DNA of 64,000 nucleotides from UBA6522 sp965237785 (GTDB taxonomy: Bacteria; Pseudomonadota; Gammaproteobacteria; Steroidobacterales; Rariloculaceae): assembly GCA_965237785.1 (NCBI GenBank), contig OZ250159.1, positions 1,922,001 to 1,986,000 on the forward strand, in the 5' to 3' direction. Below the pieces are notes generated by a model. It searched no databases. It was not told where the DNA came from and saw only the letters and a program-made list of their open reading frames with translations. Below are positions 50,704 to 60,900 of this stretch, one piece after another. The first letter of the stretch is position 1; every line of letters begins with the position of its first letter. Position numbers and translations under genes: made by a program.

Positions 50704-50743
50704 CCGGGCCGGGGCCGGGACCGGGGCCGGGGCCGGGGCCGGG
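50704..50743. repeat. Hexanucleotide repeat GGGGCC before the PQQ gene
   Basis: About six and a half GGGGCC-type units end exactly at ATG 50744. The G-rich tract occupies the SD position; strand slippage would change the distance or add Gly/Ala pairs to a longer in-frame start at 50648. Confidence 0.85.
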
Positions 50744-52582
50744 ATGAGCGTGCGCATGCTTTCCGTCCTGGTCATCGCCTCCTGCGTGGCCGCTGTTTCC
50801 GCGCCGCTGAGTGCCATGGACGGCCCTGAGGCCTACCGGATCTACTGCGTGACCTGCCACGATGCCGGCATCCCGCCTGAGCGGGACGTGATGAGCCGGA
50901 TGACGCCGGAGCAAATATTCAACTCTCTGGATTCCGGCACGATGACCCGGCAGGCCACGCAGATGAGCCGGATCGAGAAGCTGACCATTGCCGAATATCT
51001 CGCCGGCAAGCCGTTCTCCGGCGAACTCGACGCACCGATTCCCGCGTCGGCTTATTGCGGCGCACCCGGGGCTCCGGCAGGCGGCCCGTACCAGGCGAAC
51101 ATCGACGGGCCGAGCTGGATCGGCTGGGGCGGCGGGAGGGACCCCGGCGCCAACCTCCGCTTGCATCGCGCAAGAGGCGCCCAGCTGCCGGCCGAAGAGA
51201 TCCCGCAGCTCAAGCTCAAATGGGCATTCGGCTTTCCCGGCGACAGTTCCGCCAGCGCCCAGCCGGTCGTCTTGGGCGGCCGCGTGTACGTGGGTAGCTG
51301 GGGCGGCGGGGTGTATTCGCTGGATGTCGAAACAGGCTGCATTCACTGGGTGTTCGAGGCCGAGTCGGGCGTCAGAACCGCGATCAATTTCGTGGAAACA
51401 GCGGACGGGCGCGTCATGGCCGTATTCGGCGATCTGCAGACCTATGCCTATGGCGTCGATGCCGGCACCGGTGAACTCCAGTGGAAGGTTCGGATCGAGA
51501 CTTATCCGTTGAGCCGCATCACCGGTGCGCCCGCCGTTCACGACGGGCGGGTGTTCATGCCGCTCGCCTCTCGCGAAGAGTCCCAACCCGCGAAGCCCGA
51601 TTACGAGTGTTGCCGCGCTCGCGGGGGCGTCGTCGCGCTGGACGCTACCAGCGGTGAAGAGATCTGGCGGACCTACATGACCGACGAACCGCAACCGACA
51701 GGCCGAAACGAGGCCGGCACCCAACAGTGGGGACCGTCCGGTGTCGGTATCTGGTCCGCGCCTTCCGTGGATACCGAACTCGGCGCCCTCTACGTCGCAA
51801 CCGGCAACTCCTATTCGCTGCCGGTCGCTGAAACATCCGATGCCGTCGTGGCGCTGGATCTGGAAACGGGCGACATCCGCTGGATCAGGCAGGTCACCGG
51901 CGGTGACGTCTGGAACGGCAGCTGCCAGCCGCGGGCACGCAGCCACGCCAATTGCCCGGAAGACAACGGTCCCGATTACGATTTCGGCGCATCGCCGAAT
52001 CTTGTGAACCTCGGGGATGGGCAACGCCTGCTCACGGTGGGCCAGAAGTCGGGCATCGTCTATGGCCTCGATCCCGATGACGACGGCGCCATCGTCTGGC
52101 AGACCCGCATCGGCAAGGGCGGGATCGACGGCGGGATCGAGTGGGGAACCGCCGCGGACGACGAAAATGTCTACGCCGCCATCGACGACACGACCCGCGG
52201 CGACCCGACCACCGGCGGCGGACTGTTCGCGCTCGACCTGCAAACGGGTGAGGTGGTCTGGAGCACGCCGGCCCCCTCGTGCGGCGACCGATCGCCATGC
52301 AGTAAAGCTCAGGCAGCCGCGGTCAGCGTCATCCCCGGGGCCGTGTTCTCCGGTTCCGTGGACGGGCATATGCGCGCCTACTCCACCGAGACGGGGGAAA
52401 TCATCTGGGAGTACGATACCGCCCGTGAGTTTGAGACCGTGAATGGCGTCAGGGCTAACGGCGGGTCCATCAGCAACGGCGGGCCGGCCATCGTCACGGG
52501 CATGCTGTTCACCAACTCGGGCTATTCGCACCATGCCGGCGTCATGCCCGGCAACGTGTTTCTCGCATTCGGTATCGAGTAA
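50744..52582 (+). CDS. PQQ-type quinohaemoprotein dehydrogenase, exported
   Basis: 612 residues from ATG 50744. Signal peptide to APLSA; cytochrome c domain with CVTCH (C35, C38, H39) and a Met-rich stretch (MSRMTPEQIF, SGTMTRQATQMSR). From about residue 130 an eight-bladed propeller with PQQ-type W motifs: YSLDVETGCIHWVFEA, VALDATSGEEIW, VALDLETGDIRW, FALDLQTGEVVW, YSTETGEIIWEYDT. The order haem domain then propeller matches polyvinyl-alcohol dehydrogenase-like enzymes, which oxidise alcohols and pass electrons to cytochrome c. The alcohol is unknown. Confidence 0.85.
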   Translation: MSVRMLSVLVIASCVAAVSAPLSAMDGPEAYRIYCVTCHDAGIPPERDVMSRMTPEQIFNSLDSGTMTRQATQMSRIEKLTIAEYLAGKPFSGELDAPIPASAYCGAPGAPAGGPYQANIDGPSWIGWGGGRDPGANLRLHRARGAQLPAEEIPQLKLKWAFGFPGDSSASAQPVVLGGRVYVGSWGGGVYSLDVETGCIHWVFEAESGVRTAINFVETADGRVMAVFGDLQTYAYGVDAGTGELQWKVRIETYPLSRITGAPAVHDGRVFMPLASREESQPAKPDYECCRARGGVVALDATSGEEIWRTYMTDEPQPTGRNEAGTQQWGPSGVGIWSAPSVDTELGALYVATGNSYSLPVAETSDAVVALDLETGDIRWIRQVTGGDVWNGSCQPRARSHANCPEDNGPDYDFGASPNLVNLGDGQRLLTVGQKSGIVYGLDPDDDGAIVWQTRIGKGGIDGGIEWGTAADDENVYAAIDDTTRGDPTTGGGLFALDLQTGEVVWSTPAPSCGDRSPCSKAQAAAVSVIPGAVFSGSVDGHMRAYSTETGEIIWEYDTAREFETVNGVRANGGSISNGGPAIVTGMLFTNSGYSHHAGVMPGNVFLAFGIE

Positions 52583-52805
52583 CGGACGACGCCACGACAG
52601 AAGGGAACCCGCGATGTTGTTCAACATGTTGAGTGACCTGTTTTCGCCTCCGGGCCGGGCGTCTGGGAGAGGATGCTCTGCGGGTTATCCATCTCGGGGG
52701 CGGATCGACACTTCGCAGCAGCGGTTGCGCTCATCGACGAGATCGAGCAGGCCATCGGCAGGCGCATCACCCTTGGCTACTAAACCAATCGATATGGAGA
52801 ATACG
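52583..52805 (+). other. Spacer with a 36-codon open fragment
   Basis: ATG 52673 to TAA 52783 is open (LCGLSISGADRHFAAAVALI, DEIEQAIGRRITLGY). It looks like the C-terminal helix of an unrelated protein, but I cannot name it. CAACATGTTG at 52622-52631 is a 10-bp palindrome. Confidence 0.3.
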
Positions 52806-53855
52806 ATGACTTACGTGAAAGTTCTGGCCGTCTGTTTCGGTGTCTTGCTCGGCGCAACAACCGCCCATGCGCATCATGCGTGGGCGGCCGTGTTCACCGA
52901 CGAGACCATGGAGATCGAAGGGTACGTAAACGAATACAACTTCAAGAATCCCCACGTCAATATCATGCTATCGGTGACGGATAAAAATGGGGTTGAGACG
53001 GAGTGGATGGCGACGGGTCCGGCCGCACCCCCGTTTCGCCGCTGGGGCTGGTCGGAAGACACCGTCCAGGTCGGCCAGTATCTGAGACTCACCGGCAGAA
53101 CGAGCCGCACGGGCGCGCCCATGATCGTGTTGGTCGGGGCCGACATCCAGAGCGGCAAGTTTCTTGAGCTTGACCCCACCGATGGATCGGTCATCCGCGC
53201 CGTCGTGGGGACGGTTACCGAAGCTGTGGCACCGACTCAAGTGGCGTCCCTGCCGCTGACGCTCAGCGACGGCCGCCCGAATTTGACCGGCACCTGGTTG
53301 GGCGGTCCTCGCGGCGGGCGGCCGCCAGCACCGTTTAACGAGGCCGGCGCGGCGCTGCAGGCCGACTTCGATGCCCTCAACGATCCCGCGTTCGCGACCT
53401 GTTCGGACCCGGGCCTCGTCCGCCAGGTGGCGTTTACACCCCACCCGATGCGGGTCATGCAGTTCGACGGCCGCGTCGTATTCGAGTATGAGGAGCACGG
53501 CGGGCGGCGGGAAATCAACGTGGACGGGCGTGGGCCGGAAAGCGCCGAACACAGCCGCTTCGGCCATTACGTGGCCCGCTACGAAGGCGACGAGCTCGTC
53601 ATCGAGTCGAGTCAGCTTCTGGCCAACCTCGCGTCGGGCCGGGGCAACGCGCTGAGCGATCGGACCACGACCGTCGAGAGATATCGGCGCGCGGACGACT
53701 CCGAGGTCGGACCCATGATCGAGATGAGCATGGAAATCACGGACCCGGGGCATCTCACCGAACCATGGAACATCAGGTGGCTGAAGATCTTCGCCCCTGA
53801 AGGGTTGGAGTTCATCGAGGTCGATTGCCGGCTGCCCCTCCCGCCGAACCCATAA
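52806..53855 (+). CDS. DUF6152-VVET fusion protein, exported
   Basis: 349 residues from ATG 52806 (TATGGAGAATACG upstream). Signal peptide to HAHHAW; EIEGYVNEYNFKNPHVNIML; EWMATGPAAPPFRRWGWSED; then a linker and the VVET domain from GRPNLTGTWLGG. The motif is divergent: GHYVARYEGDELVIESSQL. PHPMRVMQFDGRVVFEYEEH corresponds to the strand pair before the motif in the other members. It follows the PQQ dehydrogenase on the same strand and converges with the broken acyl-CoA dehydrogenase gene. Confidence 0.83.
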   Translation: MTYVKVLAVCFGVLLGATTAHAHHAWAAVFTDETMEIEGYVNEYNFKNPHVNIMLSVTDKNGVETEWMATGPAAPPFRRWGWSEDTVQVGQYLRLTGRTSRTGAPMIVLVGADIQSGKFLELDPTDGSVIRAVVGTVTEAVAPTQVASLPLTLSDGRPNLTGTWLGGPRGGRPPAPFNEAGAALQADFDALNDPAFATCSDPGLVRQVAFTPHPMRVMQFDGRVVFEYEEHGGRREINVDGRGPESAEHSRFGHYVARYEGDELVIESSQLLANLASGRGNALSDRTTTVERYRRADDSEVGPMIEMSMEITDPGHLTEPWNIRWLKIFAPEGLEFIEVDCRLPLPPNP

Positions 53856-55557
53856 GGCCCGAGACCGGCAAGCCCAACGATGAACACGCGCGCTCGATCA
53901 ACCAGGCCTTGTCGACTGCTCCAGACAGATCGCCGTAGAGGAACCCACGGCGCGCGGGATCGAGCCGCTGTACGCTAAATGCTTCGAAGACGGGTGCTGG
54001 CGCCGACCAATGAAGCGCCGCCGCTTCCAGGCCCAGCCCCAGCGTCTGGGCGAAGGCACGGGCGCCGCCCTCGTGCAAGATTCCGGCATTCAGGAATCGC
54101 TTGATCCCCTTCAGGTGTGCATCGTAGTACGCGTTAAGGCCCACCGTGTGCATCGTAGTACGCGTTAAGGCCCACCGCTTTGTCCAGTTCCGCGACTACC
54201 GCGGCAACGCTGTTGGGCTCGCGTGCTGCCGCGCGGAGGATATCCAGCGCGATGACGTTGCCACTACCCTCCCAGATCGCGTTCAACGGCGACTGGCGGA
54301 AAAGCCGCGGCATGGAGCCCGTTTCCACGTAGCCGGCGCCGCCGTGACATTCGAGCGCTTCATAAACGAAGCCCGGCTGGCGCTTGCAGATCCAGAATTT
54401 CGCCACGGGCGTCGCCAGCCGGACAAAGGCGGCCTCGTGTTCGCTGGACGCCGCGCGGTTCAGCCCGGCACCGATCCTCAGCGCGAGCGCCGTGGCCGCT
54501 TCGCTCTCCAGGATGAGATCGACAAGCACGGCTGTCATCGCCGGGTGGTCGATCAACGCCTTGCGAAACGCCCGGCGATGGGCGGCATGCCAGAGCGCCT
54601 GTGTGAGTGCGGCGCGCATGCCGCCCGCCGACCCCAGGACGCAGTCGTAGCGGGTCAGCTGGACCATCTCGATGATGGTCGGTATGCCGCGCCCCTCATC
54701 TCCGACACGCTCGGCCCAGGCGCCGTGGTACTCGATCTCCGCCGACGCATTGGACCTGTCGCCCATCTTGTCCTTCAGCCGCACGATGTCAATCCGGTTA
54801 CGCTCACCGTCCGGGCGCCACCGCGGCACGAGGAAGCACGTCAGGCCGCCCTTGGCGTAGGCCAGGGTCAGAAAGGCATCGCTCATGGGCGCCGAACAAA
54901 ACCACTTGTGCCCGGTCAGCAGGTAGCCGCCGTCGCCGGTCCGTTCGGCAAGGGTGGTATTGGTGCGCACATCGGAGCCGCCCTGCTTTTCGGTCATCGC
55001 CATGCCGATGGTGACGCCGCTTTTCTCTGCTGCCGGAATGAAGCGACGGTCATAGGCTCGCGCGCCACCCGCGGCTTCCACGTTTCGGCAATCTCCGGGG
55101 CAACCCCCAGCGCCGCGATGCTCGCGTAGGTCATGGACATCGGGCACGTCACACCCGCATCCGCCTGCGTCATCAGGATCATCATCGCCCCGTGCAGGGC
55201 GTGGCCGGCCGCGTCGGAGGTCCAGGCGCATCCGGAGATTCCGCTGTCAAGACCGAGTTCCATCAGATGGTGGTAGGCGGGATGGAACTCGACCTCGTCC
55301 AGGCGATGGCCGTTGCGATCGAAGGACTTCAGGCGCGGTACGTTCTCGTTGGCCTGGCGCGCCCATTCCCGCGTCTCCTCCGCACCGCAGCGGCGGCCGA
55401 ATTCCGCAAGTCGGGAGTGGTGCGCGGCACCGCCGCCGGCCTCGACAGCGCCGCGCAGCGACCAGTCGGACTCATACAGGTTGATCTCAGGTACGCGCGG
55501 CGGTTGATTTGCGACCTCGTGGGTTGCCAGTTCCGCCACAGGCTTTCGATGCGGCAT
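53812..55557 (-). pseudogene. aidB: AidB-like acyl-CoA dehydrogenase with two frameshifts
   Basis: ATG 55557 has GGAGACTGATC before it, and the N-terminus ATHEVANQPPRVPEINLYES is AidB-like. Near 55088 the frame shifts: SIAALGVAPEIAETWKP in one frame, GGARAYDRRFIPAAEKSG in the next. The middle is intact (GMAMTEKQGGSDVRTNTTLA, YLLTGHKWFCSAP, WEGSGNVIALDIL). At 54116-54177 a perfect 31-bp tandem duplication repeats VGLNAYYDAH and throws the frame; the tail resumes as LKGIKRFLNAGILHEGGARA and runs into the convergent fusion gene. The flavin-binding core is kept, but no full protein can be made. Confidence 0.85.
54116..54177. repeat. Perfect 31-bp tandem duplication inside aidB
   Basis: TGTGCATCGTAGTACGCGTT with AAGGCCCACCG occurs twice head to tail with no mismatch. 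As 31 is not a multiple of three, it shifts the reading frame; removing one unit restores it. Confidence 0.95.
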
Positions 55558-55708
55558 GATCAGTCTCCTGAGGGCCCGGTCGCTGCGGACGAAGCAGTGG
55601 CACCGGAACGCATCGTTCTATAATGCCATGCCGATTTTTCACCTTGCCGCGGGTCGGCGATGACAACCGCGAGCTTCGAGTCGCGTGACAGCAGGAAATC
55701 GACGCAAC

Positions 55709-56920
<1,212 letters not shown>

Positions 56921-56983
56921 GAGTTTGGCGTCCGGTCCGTCAGCGACAAGCCCCGCCGCGATTTCCAGACCTGCCCCCCTGTC

Positions 56984-58594
56984 TCACGCGACAGGCTGAA
57001 GCGTCATCCGGTACGCCGCATCAAGCCCGGCGATGCTTTCGACAGTTTGCGTTCGGCTATCCCAGGCGTAAAACGAGCAATCGACGCGGTCGCGATAGAA
57101 GTCGGCGATCAGGAAGCCGTTCGCCCCGACCGGACCCCACTCGTTGGACACGTCCAGATGGTTCGCCGGCAGAACCGTGGCATCAAGACCGGATTCCCCC
57201 GTTCCAGGCGTACCCGGGAGTATGGTCGTGATCGGGTTATCCGTCATGTCGAGTTCCCCTGACCGCAGAATCCGTCCATGCGCCGACTTGTGAATATCGC
57301 CGCTGATGACCAGCGGGATTCGGCCCGGCATGCGGTGGATCGACTCCATGATCCGGTCATGCTGGGCGAGCCAGCCGCTGGGCCAGTAGGGCTTGGGTGG
57401 CGACACGACCGCCTGCCCGTCCACGAGGCGATCCGGATAGTACTCGTACCAGTTCCCGCGGGTCCAGCCCGGCGGCTGCCCGGGAGCATTCACGACATGG
57501 GCGACCTCCCGATCCGCCATTCGCGCCTTCAACCATGATTCAACTGAAGGATCGAAGTGACCGGCGCTCGGGCCGAGCACCGAAGCGGAGCGGCGATTGT
57601 CGTAGAGCAGGACCTCAAGGAGCTTCCCGTACCTCAGCGTGCCAAAGTTGGAAGCGATTTCGGGGCTCCCTTCATCTTCCCTCGAACCCGGCAACCCGTA
57701 AGGCCGGAACGGGTCCGGCAAGAACTCGGGATACGCCAGTTTCTGAACGCTGCGGGCAAGTGCAAGCATCGCGTGATCGGGTGGGAACGTGACCACTTCG
57801 TCGGTGGCATCGTCGTTATCGAAATAGTCGTGATCGTCCTGCAGGAAGAACACCGGCGTTGAACGAAAGGTCGTTCGATAGATCGGCGCAATCTGCTCCA
57901 CGCCGCCCTTGAGGACAAAATCTTCGTTTGCAGTCCCGAATATCGGCATCGAACGATCGAAGGTGCCCGCGTAGGCCATCCCTTCCTCGCTTTGTGCATA
58001 CAACGCGGCGAAGCGCGGCGAATACAGATCCCAATAGAGGTGATCCCCGTTTGCGATGATGGCGGTGGGCTGCAGCGAGGCCAGTTTCGAAAACAATGCC
58101 CGGCGGACCGCAATCGTCGTGCGTCTGCCGCTGGTGGCGGCCGAGAGTTCGTGCCCGCCGGCGCAGTGGTAGAACCCGATCCGGACGTGGTCGATCTCGC
58201 TGTCCGGGCTCGGGAAGGTGGATAGCGTCCAGGGCTCCGCCAGGGCACGCCCCCGCCCCGACCGCAGCTCCAGCTCGTACGCGGTCGAGGAGCGCAGTGA
58301 CGCCACATCGAATGCCCAGAAACGCCCTTGGGTATCCGTTTTCCGGCCGGTAATCCGACGGCCGTCGACACGCAGTTCCGGGGCATCGGGCAGCGGCGCC
58401 TGAAAAGAGCACTTCAAGAGCGCCCGTTCGTGGTTCACGGTCGGCAGCATATGAAACAACTCACCCGCGTCCCAGTCGGTTTCCTGTGCCGCGGCCGGGC
58501 TTCCAAGGAAATTTGCAAGATCGAAGGGCCTGCCCACAAAGGCGCCGGCCGCCGCCATCGTCTGCAGATAGAGAATCTCCCGGCGTGTGAGCAT
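56984..58594 (-). CDS. PhoD-like phosphatase, Tat-exported
   Basis: 536 residues from ATG 58594 (CGGGAGAAGCAA directly before). The start MLTRREILYLQTMAAAGAFV is a twin-arginine signal. A short beta domain (about 80-150) precedes the PhoD catalytic domain: IGFYHCAGGHEL, IIANGDHLYWDLYSPRF, FLQDDHDYFDNDD, LLYDNRRSASVLGP and ISGDIHKSAHGRI as metal-binding boxes. Tat export fits a folded metal enzyme of the alkaline phosphatase D family. It would release phosphate from di- or monoesters in the periplasm. It is divergent from the cytochrome gene at 58734. Confidence 0.88.
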   Translation of the reverse strand: MLTRREILYLQTMAAAGAFVGRPFDLANFLGSPAAAQETDWDAGELFHMLPTVNHERALLKCSFQAPLPDAPELRVDGRRITGRKTDTQGRFWAFDVASLRSSTAYELELRSGRGRALAEPWTLSTFPSPDSEIDHVRIGFYHCAGGHELSAATSGRRTTIAVRRALFSKLASLQPTAIIANGDHLYWDLYSPRFAALYAQSEEGMAYAGTFDRSMPIFGTANEDFVLKGGVEQIAPIYRTTFRSTPVFFLQDDHDYFDNDDATDEVVTFPPDHAMLALARSVQKLAYPEFLPDPFRPYGLPGSREDEGSPEIASNFGTLRYGKLLEVLLYDNRRSASVLGPSAGHFDPSVESWLKARMADREVAHVVNAPGQPPGWTRGNWYEYYPDRLVDGQAVVSPPKPYWPSGWLAQHDRIMESIHRMPGRIPLVISGDIHKSAHGRILRSGELDMTDNPITTILPGTPGTGESGLDATVLPANHLDVSNEWGPVGANGFLIADFYRDRVDCSFYAWDSRTQTVESIAGLDAAYRMTLQPVA

Positions 58595-58733
58595 TTGCTT
58601 CTCCCGATGAACCGATTCGGCAGGCGGTATTTGTCGCCTCAGGTCGGCTCGAAACATTACCACGACGAACCGCCCCGAAATAGCGAGCAGGCCGCTACAA
58701 TACCGCGGCATGACCAGACGATCGGGGAGAAGA

Positions 58734-59687
58734 ATGAAGCGTTCGGCCAGCCTGGCTATGACGGTATTCCTGACAGCGTTTGCGGCGACCGCGCAAGACG
58801 CCTTCGACCCACCCGCCTGGGCCTATCCCCTCATGGATGAGGGCCGGGGCCACGGCCCGGACGACGGCACTCTGCTCAGCGTGCCCGGGAGCGATCTCGA
58901 ACGCACGCAAACCCAAATCGACGATCCCTTCAATCCGCCCGACTGGTACCCGGACGAGCATCCGCCCATGCCGCGCGCGGTCTCGCACGGACGCCCGCCC
59001 AACGTGCGGGCATGCGGACAGTGCCATTTGCTCCATGGCATGGGGCATCCCGAGTCATCGGTCATGGCCGGGCTGCCCGTCAACTATGTGGTCCGCCAGA
59101 TGCAGGACTACAAGAGCGGCGACCGCACGAGCCTCTATCGGCGGCACAACAGCATGCTGCTGAGCGCAACTCACGCCGCCGAAGAAGAGGTTCGCGCCGC
59201 CGCCGAATACTATGCAGGCATCGAGCCGGTCAAATGGATTACGGTTATCGAAGCGGAGACGGTCCCTGAGACCTATGTCGGTCCGGGCAACATGCGCCAT
59301 GCCGAGCCCGATGGAGGCATCGAGCCCATCGGCCGGCGCATCATCGAGATTCCCGAGGACTCGCATCGCGCGGAGCGCCGGGACCCCCATAGCCCCTTTA
59401 TCGCCTATGTGCCTCCGGGAAGTATCGCGGCCGGCTTCGAACTTGCGACCACGGGTGCGGGCCGGACCATCCAGTGCAACATCTGCCACGGGGCGGATCT
59501 GAAAGGACTGGGGGATGTGCCGGGGATCGCCGGCATGTCGCCGATCTACGTGGCCCGGCAGCTCTGGGACATCAAGTACGGCGCGCGAACCGGGACGTCT
59601 GCCGCGCTGATGCTGGCGGTTGTTGCCAATCTGACCGATGAAGACGTCATCGCGCTGGCGGCGTACGCGGCTTCGCTGGACCCGTAG
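58734..59687 (+). CDS. Dihaem cytochrome c, exported
   Basis: 317 residues from ATG 58734 (GGGGAGAAGA before). Signal peptide to AATAQ; two CxxCH haem sites, CGQCH (94-98) and CNICH (248-252), each in a class I cytochrome c-type unit (second unit: GADLKGLGDVPGIAGMSPIY, VARQLWDIKYGARTG). It likely shuttles electrons in the periplasm, possibly for the PQQ dehydrogenase or the molybdenum hydroxylase nearby, but no operon link exists. Confidence 0.87.
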   Translation: MKRSASLAMTVFLTAFAATAQDAFDPPAWAYPLMDEGRGHGPDDGTLLSVPGSDLERTQTQIDDPFNPPDWYPDEHPPMPRAVSHGRPPNVRACGQCHLLHGMGHPESSVMAGLPVNYVVRQMQDYKSGDRTSLYRRHNSMLLSATHAAEEEVRAAAEYYAGIEPVKWITVIEAETVPETYVGPGNMRHAEPDGGIEPIGRRIIEIPEDSHRAERRDPHSPFIAYVPPGSIAAGFELATTGAGRTIQCNICHGADLKGLGDVPGIAGMSPIYVARQLWDIKYGARTGTSAALMLAVVANLTDEDVIALAAYAASLDP

Positions 59688-59816
59688 CCCGTCTACTCGA
59701 TTTCGAGAGCGGCCAAACGCTCCACCGCTCGAACAAGCGAGTCCCGCGCCTGCAGACGGTCAAATTTGCGAGTAGAATTTCTACCGGATAAGCAGGAACG
59801 TTTCGGGGTGCACAGC

Positions 59817-60194
59817 ATGCGATTCATTCGATTCTCGCTAAGTCTTGCGGCAGTCGGCGCGTTTGCCGCGTTGGGGACCGCATGGTCGCATCACTCCCAT
59901 GGAAACTACCTGCGCACGACCTGGGTCTACCTGGACGGCACGGTGATGGAACTTCGTTGGATGAACCCGCATTCATGGATCTACCTGCAGGTCGCGGGCG
60001 AAGCCGGCCAACCCGCCGTCTGGGTGCTTGAAGGCGCCAGCGTCACCACATTGAGACGAGATGGGTGGACCGCGGACAGCGTTGAGGCCGGTGATGAGAT
60101 TTCCGTTCGATGTCATCAGTTGGCGGATGGACAGAATGGCTGTTTGCTAGGATACATTACGACCGCCGATGGCGTGGAGAAAGAGTTCGACTAG
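59817..60194 (+). CDS. DUF6152 family exported protein
   Basis: 125 residues from ATG 59817. Signal peptide to WSHHSH; LDGTVMELRWMNPHSWIYLQ; AVWVLEGASVTTLRRDGW; EAGDEISVRCHQLADG. The family pattern is complete. It is followed after 12 bases by an exported protein of unknown family (60207-60860), so the pair is probably co-transcribed; here the partner is not a VVET protein. Confidence 0.85.
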   Translation: MRFIRFSLSLAAVGAFAALGTAWSHHSHGNYLRTTWVYLDGTVMELRWMNPHSWIYLQVAGEAGQPAVWVLEGASVTTLRRDGWTADSVEAGDEISVRCHQLADGQNGCLLGYITTADGVEKEFD

Positions 60195-60206
60195 GGAAGG
60201 CATCGG

Positions 60207-60860
60207 ATGCGGCAACTTAAACGACTCGCGTTGCTGTTGGTCCTGGGACCCGCCGCGGCGCACGGATGGATCAAGTACGTCGACGAAGCGGAGCGGTTCA
60301 TCGTCAATTTTCCGTCGGACCCCATGGTGGCGGAGATGACGTACGTATCGGAATACCATGCCGAGTTGCCTGCGCGCGTCTATTCGTCCGAAGACGTATC
60401 GGGCCGCTACTCGGTCACGGTGGTCGACTACACGGACATCGAAGGGACGCTCCGGGAACGTGCCGAAAGGACGGGGCAACGATTTCGCGGAGACTCCATA
60501 CAATCGGATGTGCTCGGCTCCGTTGCCTTTGCAGCCTGGAACATTCGCAAGCGCGGCGGCGAAATTACCTATGATTCATGGGCTGCCGTCGACCGCATCG
60601 CGGGTCATCAATTACAGGTCACCAACGCCGATCAAACACGCAGTTTCTTCGGAATCTACCTGCACGCCAGCCGCCTTTACATTCTTGAGGCAACCGTGCC
60701 CCCGGGCTGGCCGCCGGCGATCCAGTTTCAGCAATCCCTGGGCATCCTCGACGAGCAGGGAAGGCGGGTCCGCTACATCATCGATGTGGACGGAAACAGA
60801 ACGCGCCAGGACACGTCCTATGAGTGGGTCGGCAGCGATGAGCCCACCGAGGCGCCGTGA
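60207..60860 (+). CDS. Exported protein of unknown function
   Basis: 217 residues. Signal peptide to AAAHGW, then a compact alpha/beta-looking domain: EAERFIVNFPSDPMVAEMTY, GRYSVTVVDYTDIEGTLRER, FFGIYLHASRLYILEATVPP, and an Arg-rich end. I recognise no family. It directly follows a DUF6152 gene on the same strand, so a shared role in the periplasm is possible. Confidence 0.7.
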   Translation: MRQLKRLALLLVLGPAAAHGWIKYVDEAERFIVNFPSDPMVAEMTYVSEYHAELPARVYSSEDVSGRYSVTVVDYTDIEGTLRERAERTGQRFRGDSIQSDVLGSVAFAAWNIRKRGGEITYDSWAAVDRIAGHQLQVTNADQTRSFFGIYLHASRLYILEATVPPGWPPAIQFQQSLGILDEQGRRVRYIIDVDGNRTRQDTSYEWVGSDEPTEAP

Positions 60861-60900
60861 TTTTCGGCGTCCGTCCCCTGACCCTGCCATCCGCGAATGA

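Noticed and set aside
50693..52627. 644-codon open frame on the minus strand
   Set aside because: It is the antisense of the PQQ dehydrogenase, whose plus-strand frame has signal peptide, haem motif and propeller repeats. High G+C creates such shadows.
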